From Paraflavisolibacter caeni (GTDB taxonomy: Bacteria > Bacteroidota > Bacteroidia > Chitinophagales > Chitinophagaceae), in contig NZ_JAOTIF010000008.1 of the NCBI RefSeq assembly GCF_025628885.1, positions 62,001-126,000 on the forward strand: a stretch of 64,000 nucleotides of DNA, read 5' to 3'. This document shows, piece after piece, positions 46,835 through 54,647 of the stretch. The position numbers and the translations under genes are program-made. Under the pieces are notes generated by a model. That model had not been told where the DNA came from and ran no database searches. It saw only the letters and a program-made list of their open reading frames with translations. Within the stretch, counting starts at the first letter, position 1. Every line of letters starts with the position of its first letter.

Positions 46835-49279
46835 TTATAATTTTACCCACCCTTGGTCGTTACTCATCCGCCTTGATCGCTCTTGCCTGGACTCGCTCTT
46901 TTTGGCTTTTCCTTTGGGTCCGGAAGCAGGCACCACTTCTTCATAATGTTTGGGCGGTGCTTTTGGCTTTGGCGCTTCGAGGCCATAACCGCTTACATAA
47001 CGTCCTGTGGCGCCGGGTTCATTTTCCATGCTCCCTGCCATAGGCTTGTCTTTAGTGGTACGTCCGCCCGGAGGGGTAGAAACCTGTGGCTTGGGCGTTG
47101 GAATCGGAACACTACCTGGAGGCACTGGTACCGGCGGCCTGCTTTCTTCACCGACAGGCTTGCCATCCGATGCTTCCAATGCAATTTCACGCGGTGTCAT
47201 ACGACGGGTGATTACACCAGTTTCGTCCTGGCGTGGCACATGCACCATCAGTGGACCATTACCCTGTCCGTCCATCCATGGACCTGTCCACGACATACCG
47301 GCACTGAATAGAGTTCCCTTCACGGAAACCGTAACCCTGTACTGGTATTCCGGCACATAGTCCAACTGGCCGGTAAAGATTTCCCAGAACCGGGGCTGGT
47401 CCATATCATTGGAACGCCACTGCAAACTAACGATGCCTCGCTCACTGCCATCATGCTTCCGTCCTAAAGCCTTGAATTCAACGGTCACTACCTGGGTAGC
47501 ATCCTGTAGCATAACGTCAACATCAATAGGCCCTACTTCCAACTTACCTGCTGAATCTGCACGTACCTCGATCACGTTATCGGTAGAAGGCGTACCGCCT
47601 TCAGGATCCAGGTCTATGACATTCTTTTCTACATCTACTTTCACATATAGGTTGTCGGTCATACCTATTGGCTCGGTAAGGTGTACCCTTCGCCGTACAA
47701 AGGTCACATCGGGTTCCCAACCGGAAGGAGCATTTTCTACCTCATCTTCCTCCCGCCTTGCAAAAGCAGGCCGCCAGTTGCTTTCTTCCGTGGTGTCCGT
47801 ACTTTGAAAGGCATTCATGTCCCATACAATGCTGCCATTCTCACTGGGATATCCAACTTCTGCGGAAAGAAAAGCCACCGGTTCTCCCACCCAGCTTTGT
47901 TCAGGCTTAGGCCAGTTCACCACCGGCTTCACGATCCTGGTGATCTTGCGGCTGATATCACCCATCACCAGGCGGATGAAGTATTTCTTCATGGCATCCG
48001 GGTCTGCTTTCAACACGTTATAGAACCCTTCAAAGGAAGAACTGATCGTATTGGGTTGTAAATAGCGGATGTATTGGGTTTCTTCGTAAGCCAGGTTCAG
48101 GTGGGCTTCATCACGCCTGTATTTAAGCGCCAAGCCACCGCTACCACCGAAGAGACTGCTTAGGATACCACCACTGGGCGCCTCGGCTGGTTTTACATCC
48201 GGGGTAGGTGGCGCAAAAATGCGTTGAGCAGCTTGATCGGTAAACACCTTGGTAATAGCATCTATCCGCTTGTTGATTTCCTGTTCCATCTTATCTGCAC
48301 CAGGTATGGTGCCGTCGATGGCGATCTCTACCTTGATACCACCACTAATACGCAGGTTGTTGAATTCAGCCTTGATGTCTGCAGAAAACCAAAGGTATTG
48401 GGCATTGGCATGAGCAGAGAAGTGCTGGAAGATCCGGTCCCAGTTGCCGGTGATCTTCAGGTAAAGTTCCTGGCTCCATACAGGCATCATCAGGTTCTGT
48501 GCAACCGTAATAGGACTGGCGCCTCCCTGGAAGCCGGCCCAGATCAGTTCGCTGGGTAAAGCCCCCATCAACCCGGAGAAAGCATTTTCCCCTCCGGTTA
48601 CAGAGCCCGGTCCCTGGCCCTGCAACTCCCAGGCCCAGGCATCCAGGTTGGATACATTGTTATCACGGCCATGTATAACGGTACGATTCAGGTTGGCCCT
48701 GCGCACCAGGTTGCGGGGAGCACCACCCGGAGCCCCACCTCCAGGAGCGCCTCCTCCTCCGGCTGCGCCGCCGCCTGTAGGTATGTTTTCTACAGGGGCC
48801 GTCCCGTTACGGCCAGGTGCCAGGTTGGTCACCACCATCTGGTTACTGCGGATCGGGATCATACTGAACATAGGTGCTGCAGGGGTTCGCCAACCCCAAT
48901 AACGGTCGTTATCCCCCCTGAACTTATTCAGCAGCTGCTCTTCTGCCTGCTTCAGTACTGCTGTGGGATAACGCGACGTAGTGGTGAACGAAAGCAGGCC
49001 TCCCACCACTTCAGACTTCCCTTCAATACCAACATGAATGTCTTCATCAAATACCCCTACAAAATGAATGTGGCGGAACTTAAAGTCACCCGTATCACCA
49101 AAACGGGCAAGCCGTACACTTCCTGGTACCCAGTAATAGTGAGGTGCTTTACCTTCTTGTTGTAATTTGTCATTATTGCGGTCAGGCAAGTACAGAATAG
49201 TGTATTGCTGCCCGGTTTCGTCATTAATAACGAATTCTTCAAATCCTCCTGTAAAGACAGGTCCAACTGGATCAGCCAT
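46835..49279 (-). CDS. Large protein of unknown function, first gene of the lytic-enzyme operon
   Basis: 814 aa from ATG 49279, which has an excellent ribosome site (AGGAGG, 5 nt away); the frame extends 68 codons upstream without a comparable start. There is no signal peptide. Residues ~1-130 are beta-rich (YTILYLPDRNNDKL, FRHIHFVGVFDEDIHVGI). A Gly/Ala-rich linker follows (GGGAAGGGGAPGGGAPGGAP). Mid-part: YLWFSADIKAEFNNLRISGG. The tail (last ~110 residues) is Pro/Lys/Arg-rich and probably disordered. No known family. It shares the operon with the 1149-aa protein and the subtilisin, 122 bp upstream of the former. Confidence 0.78.
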   Translation of the reverse strand: MADPVGPVFTGGFEEFVINDETGQQYTILYLPDRNNDKLQQEGKAPHYYWVPGSVRLARFGDTGDFKFRHIHFVGVFDEDIHVGIEGKSEVVGGLLSFTTTSRYPTAVLKQAEEQLLNKFRGDNDRYWGWRTPAAPMFSMIPIRSNQMVVTNLAPGRNGTAPVENIPTGGGAAGGGGAPGGGAPGGAPRNLVRRANLNRTVIHGRDNNVSNLDAWAWELQGQGPGSVTGGENAFSGLMGALPSELIWAGFQGGASPITVAQNLMMPVWSQELYLKITGNWDRIFQHFSAHANAQYLWFSADIKAEFNNLRISGGIKVEIAIDGTIPGADKMEQEINKRIDAITKVFTDQAAQRIFAPPTPDVKPAEAPSGGILSSLFGGSGGLALKYRRDEAHLNLAYEETQYIRYLQPNTISSSFEGFYNVLKADPDAMKKYFIRLVMGDISRKITRIVKPVVNWPKPEQSWVGEPVAFLSAEVGYPSENGSIVWDMNAFQSTDTTEESNWRPAFARREEDEVENAPSGWEPDVTFVRRRVHLTEPIGMTDNLYVKVDVEKNVIDLDPEGGTPSTDNVIEVRADSAGKLEVGPIDVDVMLQDATQVVTVEFKALGRKHDGSERGIVSLQWRSNDMDQPRFWEIFTGQLDYVPEYQYRVTVSVKGTLFSAGMSWTGPWMDGQGNGPLMVHVPRQDETGVITRRMTPREIALEASDGKPVGEESRPPVPVPPGSVPIPTPKPQVSTPPGGRTTKDKPMAGSMENEPGATGRYVSGYGLEAPKPKAPPKHYEEVVPASGPKGKAKKSESRQERSRRMSNDQGWVKL

Positions 49280-49406
49280 TTTAGCCTCCTTTTTTGTGGT
49301 TGAATATTTAGAATTTCTGCATTTCCAAAGAGTAGATGACGATTTTACAGGGTAATAGGATCCCCGGCCCTTGTACAGGGCAACAATAGTCTTGACAGGG
49401 TGAAAA

Positions 49407-49429
49407 GGCATAATGCACTCGATTATGCC
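49407..49429 (-). promoter_or_regulatory. Leader hairpin upstream of the 814-aa gene
   Basis: GGCATAAT (49407-49414) and ATTATGCC (49422-49429) form a perfect 8-bp stem with a 7-nt loop inside the presumed leader transcript. It may affect RNA stability or translation. No riboswitch class is recognised. Confidence 0.4.
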
Positions 49430-49451
49430 GGGAAGGGTAGATGATTTAAAG

Positions 49452-49484
49452 AAATTATAAACTCTATCCGGATAGAGAACCAAA
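49452..49484 (-). promoter_or_regulatory. Putative promoter with perfect 16-bp palindrome
   Basis: On the minus strand, TTTG (49484-49481) is followed after 21 bp by TATAATTT (49459-49452), an imperfect -7 box. The perfect palindrome CTCTATCCGGATAGAG (49462-49477) fills the spacer. A regulator bound there would block or control transcription of the 814-aa, 1149-aa and subtilisin genes. Confidence 0.5.
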
Positions 49485-49663
49485 GACGGTTTTTAGATGA
49501 ATAAATAAAGTAAGGTTCACATCGTTTGTCCTTTCTAGTAAGATACCACAAAGCTATGGTTTTCCGAGCCTGATTTCCAAATTTAATAACAAAAATTAAT
49601 CATAAATAAACGCTTTATAATGACCAGCTTACACAAGCTTATCGGTACCAACCCACCCATCGA

Positions 49664-50239
49664 TCAACCACCCGGTCCCATAGAATGCTCCCCTGCATGC
49701 CGATCAACAAGCAAATCCTGTACTGCTTGAATCACCTCTAGTTTACGGACACTGCTTCCGGGACAAGCATGAGTTGTCAACGGGTCCTCCCGGTGTAGCT
49801 TAAGCGTATTAGGATCCAATCCAAGAATCGCCGATAAAGTGGCCAGTGCAGCCACCGTGTTCTTAAACACTTTCAAACCCCGGCCCCTGTCAAAATCTTC
49901 CCTTTCATAATCACCAAGCATTTCAACACCGAAAGAAACTTTGTTCCAGGAGGGAGAATGCGTACCCGAAACAGTGAGCGGAGTAAACACCCAGATCAGT
50001 TTATCGTCAATAAAAAGATGAGGACCAGCCTTCCACCGCTGGGTGTCCCTGTAGAACCGCTCCAGGTTCTTCATATGTTGTTGTGTAAACCCGTTAGGCC
50101 TTTGTGCTAAAGAAGGCACTGCAGTATTGTGCAAAACAATGAAAGAAGGCCGCCAGGCAGTCCATGCAAGCTCATGACAATAGCTGTCAAAATCCTTCGG
50201 CAAGAATCCTGTTCCGATAATTCCTTTCCAATTAGGCAT
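49664..50239 (-). CDS. N-acetylmuramoyl-L-alanine amidase (Amidase_2/PGRP-like)
   Basis: A 191-aa protein. FIVLHNTA (His37) gives the first zinc ligand, and THACPG (His157, Cys159) matches the His-x-Cys end of Amidase_2/PGRP enzymes that cut the amide between MurNAc and L-Ala. Also seen: HLFIDDKLIWVF and VSFGVEMLGDY. No signal peptide, so it acts in the cytoplasm or is released by another route or by lysis. It is divergent from the papain/lipase gene and just upstream of the operon with the subtilisin. Confidence 0.88.
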   Translation of the reverse strand: MPNWKGIIGTGFLPKDFDSYCHELAWTAWRPSFIVLHNTAVPSLAQRPNGFTQQHMKNLERFYRDTQRWKAGPHLFIDDKLIWVFTPLTVSGTHSPSWNKVSFGVEMLGDYEREDFDRGRGLKVFKNTVAALATLSAILGLDPNTLKLHREDPLTTHACPGSSVRKLEVIQAVQDLLVDRHAGEHSMGPGG

Positions 50240-50621
50240 AGTTTATTTGTTTAAATGTTCTCTTCTGTAAACAGGGCAGGAATAAGGATGTAATAGGCAG
50301 GATCTAAAGAGTTGTATGAAATGCAACCGTTAATAAACGGGGAACAATATTCGTATATAAAGCTTATGATTTTTTATTGAAATAACCAAAAAACAACCAT
50401 AATAATTTTTAAATACAACCGGCACATCTTACTGGTCGTGAATAATATACGATGGCTGGAACGTAGAATTACTATTGTTTTTTAAAAACCACCTGCTTAA
50501 CTTCATAATAACAGAATGATGATCACATTATCAATTGATTATTGATATCTCCTTTCTTTAATCTACAACACTTGAAAACACCTTCAATTTGTATTCCTCC
50601 CATAACCAATTAACGAATCAA
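50240..50621. other. Divergent promoter region of the amidase and papain/lipase genes
   Basis: This 382-bp AT-rich gap must hold both promoters. I found no clear TAnnTTTG box and no small gene. ATCAAT (50528-50533) and ATTGAT (50539-50544) form a short inverted repeat near the papain/lipase side. Confidence 0.5.
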
Positions 50622-52577
50622 ATGGCAAAGAATACCAGGAGACCCCAGCGCACCCTCGACGCCCGCCCGGATACTCTGGACTTCAGGGACAGGATGTACG
50701 AAGCGACCCTTTTCGAAGTCCCATCAATGATCAGCCTTGACGAGTATAGACAATGGGAAGTGCCCATCCTCGACCAAGGGCAGGAAGGCGCTTGTACCGG
50801 CTTTGGCTTGGCCACCGTAGCCAATTATTTGCTCCGCCGGAGAAAGGTCGTGCCCGATCCCAAACCGGTCAGCCCGCGCATGCTCTATGAAATGGCAAAG
50901 CGTTATGACGAATGGCCTGGAGAAACCTACAGTGGATCCAGTGCCCGGGGCGCCATGAAGGGCTGGCACAAACACGGCGTATGCGGGCATGAGTGTTGGC
51001 CATATGACTTCAAAAAAAAGGACCGGAGACTCACGGATGAAAGAACATCAGATGCACTGCGTCGTCCATTGGGTGCTTACTACCGCGTCAATCATAAAGA
51101 CCTGGTGGCCATGCACAGCGCTATGGCCGAAGTGGGCATCTTATACGTCACTGGAATGGTACATTCGGGTTGGCAGAAAATAGGCAAAGACGGACTTATT
51201 CCACTGGAAGAAACTTTCCTGGGAGGACATGCTTTTGCAATTGTAGCCTATGACAGCCAGGGCTTCTGGATCCAGAACTCCTGGGGGCCGGACTGGGGCA
51301 TGGATGGCTACGCATTGATCACCTACGACGATTGGCTGCAAAATGGAACAGATGTCTGGGTGGCCCGGCTAGGCGCTCCCGTTACCATGCGCAAAGTGCA
51401 GTCAGCGGCCATCAGTCATTCCGCAGCTGCCGGTCAATCCGATGCCTATGCTTATGCAGATTTGCGCCCTCACATCATTAGCCTCGGTAATAACGGCCAA
51501 CTCAACGCAGGTGGCGACTTTGGTACAACAGCCGATGAGGTGAGAACCATTTTTGAAGAAGACATTCCGCGCGTGACTCAGGACTGGAAGACAAAGCGGA
51601 TCCTGTTGTATGCTCATGGAGGCCTGGTGTCAGAAACGGCTGCGGTACAGCGACTGGCAGACTACAGGGAGGCACTGCTGGAAGCAGAGGTCTATCCTGT
51701 TTCGTTTATTTGGCATAGTGATGCATGGACAACGATCACGAACATACTGCAGGATGCCATTAAAAGAAGACGCCCGGAAGGCTTCCTGGATGCGACCAAG
51801 GATTTTATGCTGGACCGCCTGGACGACGCGCTGGAGCCCCTGGCCAGGACCTTGACAGGAAAACTGCAGTGGGATGAAATGAAAGAAAATGCCATGCTGG
51901 CCACCGAAATGCAAAATGGCGGTGCCCGTTTGGCCCTGGACTACCTGGCAGCTTTGGCCAAAAAGTTTAAAAATGCATTGGAGATCCATGTCGTAGGACA
52001 TAGTGCAGGGAGTATTTTCCATGCGCCGCTCGTTAACTTGCTCACTGCAAAAGGCTCGAAGGGCTATGGACTGAAGATCAGTTCTTGCACCCTTTGGGCG
52101 CCAGCCTGTACAGTTGATTTGTTCAAACAAGCCTACCTGCCTGCTATTAAAAACAATACGATAGAACGGTGCACGCTCTTTACCTTGACCGACAAAGCAG
52201 AGCGGGACGATAACTGCGCAAAGATCTATAACAAATCACTCCTGTATTTGGTCTCTAACGCCTTCGAAGAAAAGCAGCGCATTCCCATCTTCCGGGAAGA
52301 CGGAATACCCATATTAGGCATGGAAAAGTTCATCAGGAAAGACAAGGACTTATCAGCACTCATCAAAGATAAAAAGATAGACCTGGTATTGGCTCCGAAT
52401 ACAGCCGCCGAAGGCTCTGCCCGCCAATCTACCTGCCGGTCACATGGAAGTTTTGACGACGATAAAGCGACCGTAAATGCAACTTTAGCCCGTATACTGG
52501 ACAAATCAAGCTCCGAAAAGGACTTTGTCTTCAGCCGCTCCGCCTCTTCTCTGAAAGATACTAGGCGGGCGTTATAA
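50622..52577 (+). CDS. Papain-like protease fused to alpha/beta-hydrolase
   Basis: 651 aa from ATG 50622; an in-frame TTG 33 nt upstream is less likely. Residues ~40-255 are a C1A papain-like peptidase: Cys58 in GQEGACTGFG, His203 in GGHAFAIVAYD, Asn219 in IQNSWGPDWG. Residues ~320-640 are an alpha/beta-hydrolase with ILLYAHGGLVSE near the start and the nucleophile elbow GHSAGS (Ser461), as in lipases/esterases. There is no signal peptide and no prodomain of usual size. The fusion would cut both protein and ester bonds. It belongs with the neighbouring amidase, subtilisin and M8 protease by function and by lack of Sec signals. Confidence 0.88.
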   Translation: MAKNTRRPQRTLDARPDTLDFRDRMYEATLFEVPSMISLDEYRQWEVPILDQGQEGACTGFGLATVANYLLRRRKVVPDPKPVSPRMLYEMAKRYDEWPGETYSGSSARGAMKGWHKHGVCGHECWPYDFKKKDRRLTDERTSDALRRPLGAYYRVNHKDLVAMHSAMAEVGILYVTGMVHSGWQKIGKDGLIPLEETFLGGHAFAIVAYDSQGFWIQNSWGPDWGMDGYALITYDDWLQNGTDVWVARLGAPVTMRKVQSAAISHSAAAGQSDAYAYADLRPHIISLGNNGQLNAGGDFGTTADEVRTIFEEDIPRVTQDWKTKRILLYAHGGLVSETAAVQRLADYREALLEAEVYPVSFIWHSDAWTTITNILQDAIKRRRPEGFLDATKDFMLDRLDDALEPLARTLTGKLQWDEMKENAMLATEMQNGGARLALDYLAALAKKFKNALEIHVVGHSAGSIFHAPLVNLLTAKGSKGYGLKISSCTLWAPACTVDLFKQAYLPAIKNNTIERCTLFTLTDKAERDDNCAKIYNKSLLYLVSNAFEEKQRIPIFREDGIPILGMEKFIRKDKDLSALIKDKKIDLVLAPNTAAEGSARQSTCRSHGSFDDDKATVNATLARILDKSSSEKDFVFSRSASSLKDTRRAL

Positions 52578-52581
52578 CTTT

Positions 52582-52839
52582 TTAGATCTCGATATGCTTA
52601 GGCAGCACGATCATTTCAAGGTCGATCCATCCCTCTTTGCCGATTTCACAAGTAATATAGATGGTTACGGTCTCATTAACATAGTCATTTTCCTCAAGTA
52701 ATACTTCCACCTTGATCGGGTTGATCTCTTCAACAATGATCTCTTTAGCCTTTTCTAAAATGGTATTGGCACTAATCAGTAAAGAAGGTTTATCGAATAT
52801 AATATCTTTTACTTCCTTGGTTTTTAAGGTAATGGTCAT
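52582..52839 (-). CDS. Small protein of unknown function
   Basis: 85 aa from ATG 52839 (MTITLKTKEVKDIIFDKPSL). The chain is acidic and beta-rich (IKVEVLLEENDYVNETVTIY, WIDLEMIVLPKHIEI). No family recognised. It converges with the papain/lipase gene, 4 bp apart. Possibly a regulator or inhibitor, but there is no evidence beyond position. Confidence 0.6.
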   Translation of the reverse strand: MTITLKTKEVKDIIFDKPSLLISANTILEKAKEIIVEEINPIKVEVLLEENDYVNETVTIYITCEIGKEGWIDLEMIVLPKHIEI

Positions 52840-52902
52840 AAGGGTTGAATTTGGTGTTGATGAAAAAATAGGCAAGCACTTCCTTAAATTAAAGAATTTC
52901 TG

Positions 52903-53895
52903 CTACATAATTCCTTTTTCTACCTCAAACCGCCTTACCTTATCCAAATAATAATGGGTATACCGCTCTTTCGGTGATGCTGATAAATAAGATCCTTCAA
53001 TCATCTCCATGACTTTATCCGTCTTGCTCAGCAAGTGGTCTATAATAGCAGCCGCTCTTCTGGGCAAAATACCAATACGCCTCGCCAGTTCTTCAAAATG
53101 CGGTCTCCCGTAAAATCCATAGCTCTGATAGAAAGGATCTTCCATATCATCCTGGTAAAGTTCCAAAGCTGTATCACTTTCACCCTCGGTGTGCAACACC
53201 GTGCACATAAGATCATAAGCAGGTGTCAGCCCATAATCACCATATGGAGTCCTCGTAATGGAGAAGTTTTTCAAATGGGCATCTCCGTTGGAGAAAAGGT
53301 AGTTAAACAGGACCAGCCTGAAATATGCTTCCAGTGCCGGCACAGCTGCGGCTATATACTTCCGGATAAGTATACCAATTTCTTCATAACTACCCTCATA
53401 CTTAAAGTTTTCACCATGGCTTTTCCGGGTCCTGCCACTCAATTGCGCAAAATCTTCCTGCAGGTATCGAATACCCTTGTCTGTTACGATATCAAATCGC
53501 CTGGTAATATAAGCAGGAGCTCCATCCTTGAAGCGCAGGAGTGCATTGAAAGCTGTGCTCATGCCATACACCTGGCGTGCGATCTGCATGGTTAGGTGCT
53601 CATTCTCCGGAGCCTGGTCTATTAAGGACAATGGCAAAGGAGGTATTGGTTTGAGTATATAAGCACCATTCCTGTCAGTAAGCACGAATTGACCTTCTTC
53701 TAGCCGTAATGAATACTTCAACTGTACACCCGAAATCGATAAACGTTTTGTTCTTTCCTGGTACTGGGCAAGATTACTATCATTAGGTGTTTCAAAGGGC
53801 AGGACAGCAGCAATGCGAGCCCCATCGAATAGTTCATGGCGGCAACGCCTACAAAAACGTCCTGTTCCTTTTTTATAACATCCTGGACAACTCAT
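52903..53895 (-). CDS. hipT: HipT-like serine/threonine kinase (toxin) of a HipBST-type operon
   Basis: A 330-aa HipA-family kinase lacking the usual N-terminal subdomain. It begins with a CPGC...CRRC zinc-ribbon-like pair. The Gly-rich loop is RLSISGVQLK: Ser53 and Ser55 form the SIS motif whose phosphorylation controls E. coli HipT. The catalytic segment is NGDAHLKNFS (Asp205, Asn210) and the metal-binding Asp is in AYDLMCT (Asp228). HipA/HipT kinases phosphorylate aminoacyl-tRNA synthetases (GltX or TrpS), halting translation; the target here is unknown. It overlaps the HipS-like gene by 4 nt (ATGA), so translation is coupled. Confidence 0.9.
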   Translation of the reverse strand: MSCPGCYKKGTGRFCRRCRHELFDGARIAAVLPFETPNDSNLAQYQERTKRLSISGVQLKYSLRLEEGQFVLTDRNGAYILKPIPPLPLSLIDQAPENEHLTMQIARQVYGMSTAFNALLRFKDGAPAYITRRFDIVTDKGIRYLQEDFAQLSGRTRKSHGENFKYEGSYEEIGILIRKYIAAAVPALEAYFRLVLFNYLFSNGDAHLKNFSITRTPYGDYGLTPAYDLMCTVLHTEGESDTALELYQDDMEDPFYQSYGFYGRPHFEELARRIGILPRRAAAIIDHLLSKTDKVMEMIEGSYLSASPKERYTHYYLDKVRRFEVEKGIM

Positions 53896-54215
53896 TGCAT
53901 TTCTTTGATAGTGACTGCACCAATGGTATCCTCGCCTGCAGTCTTCAACAGCCGCGTAAAATCATCATCTTCATCAATGCGCAACAACCGGCATTGTATG
54001 TCTTTATTCACCCCCTCTGCAAGCAGACCAAAGAAAAAAGGGAATAAGTCTTTACTCTGGTAAACCTGTTGGCTCTTTGGTAAGGTTAAACTAACAGGAG
54101 GAAATGCTTCATGAACGAAATAATGATCCTCGTACCTGAACTCATAGGTACTATCTGCTTTCTTTTCCAGGATTCCAGCCAGCTCACCGTTGATATAAAC
54201 CGCACCCTTAGCCAT
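53892..54215 (-). CDS. hipS: HipS-like small subunit (HipA N-terminal domain)
   Basis: A 107-aa protein equal to the N-subdomain 1 of HipA: AAVYINGELAGILEKK-like start, then YFVHEAFPPVSLTLPKSQQV and LFPFFFGLLAEG. In E. coli O127 HipBST this separate piece is the antitoxin that inhibits HipT. It overlaps hipB by 8 nt and hipT by 4 nt, which would keep subunit amounts matched. Confidence 0.88.
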   Translation of the reverse strand: MAKGAVYINGELAGILEKKADSTYEFRYEDHYFVHEAFPPVSLTLPKSQQVYQSKDLFPFFFGLLAEGVNKDIQCRLLRIDEDDDFTRLLKTAGEDTIGAVTIKEMQ

Positions 54216-54423
54216 GGTCCAATTGTTTAACTTCTATTTTCAGTTCCATTCCCAAAACGGAAGCAATCTTTGCGAGGGTCTCAAAGGAAGGATTTCCTGT
54301 ACCTTGTTCAATGGAATGCAGCGACCGAATGGTCACGCCCGAGATTTCAGCCACGTCCTCTTGTCTCAGTTTTAAAAACTGGCGTCTCTCTTTCAATATG
54401 ACTCCCATTTCTTCAAGTCCCAT
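54208..54423 (-). CDS. hipB: HipB-like XRE regulator
   Basis: 71 aa from ATG 54423; a GTG 24 nt upstream abuts the predicted -7 box and is therefore unlikely. The Cro/C1 helix-turn-helix is clear: LRQEDVAEISGVTIRSLHSI, EQGTGNPSFETLAKIASVLG. It would bind DNA, probably the palindromes at 54426-54437 and 54487-54498, and repress its operon. It overlaps the hipS start by 8 nt. Confidence 0.9.
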   Translation of the reverse strand: MGLEEMGVILKERRQFLKLRQEDVAEISGVTIRSLHSIEQGTGNPSFETLAKIASVLGMELKIEVKQLDHG

Positions 54424-54425
54424 CG

Positions 54426-54498
54426 GAAATATATTGCTGATTCGCACTAAAAATACCCTTTTTCTTGTAATCGCAAATGAAAACCAGAAATATATTTC
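54426..54498 (-). promoter_or_regulatory. hipB promoter flanked by two palindromic operators
   Basis: GAAATATATTTC (54487-54498) is a perfect palindrome; GAAATATATTGC (54426-54437) matches 11 of 12 bases, 61 bp away (about six helical turns). Between them the minus strand has TTTG (54477-54474), an 18-bp spacer, and TATTTTTA (54455-54448), a near-consensus Bacteroidota promoter. Two repressor sites bracketing a promoter in phase suggest HipB binding with DNA looping. Confidence 0.6.
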
Positions 54499-54647
54499 CG
54501 AAAATCACATAGAAAGTAGCAGCCTGGAAGATGTTGCTGAGTGTAAGGTCCCGTTCAGGCTGCATCCAGGTAAAAGTTGGTACCTTGCTCCTTCCACTCT
54601 ATGTTTTGCTGACTGACACCCCATCTGTACACACTAACACCTTGATT

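Larger units (their letters stand above)
49280..49663. other. 384-bp leader and promoter region
   Basis: This gap between the amidase gene and the 814-aa gene contains the putative promoter and palindrome (49452-49484) and a leader hairpin (49407-49429). No small gene was seen. The 5' untranslated region would be about 165 nt, unusually long for this window. Confidence 0.6.

Noticed and set aside
53892-54215. Frameshift splitting one hipA gene into two
   Set aside because: The two parts overlap by a clean ATGA, each has its own start, and the kinase begins with a Cys-rich segment; this is the known separate HipS/HipT layout.
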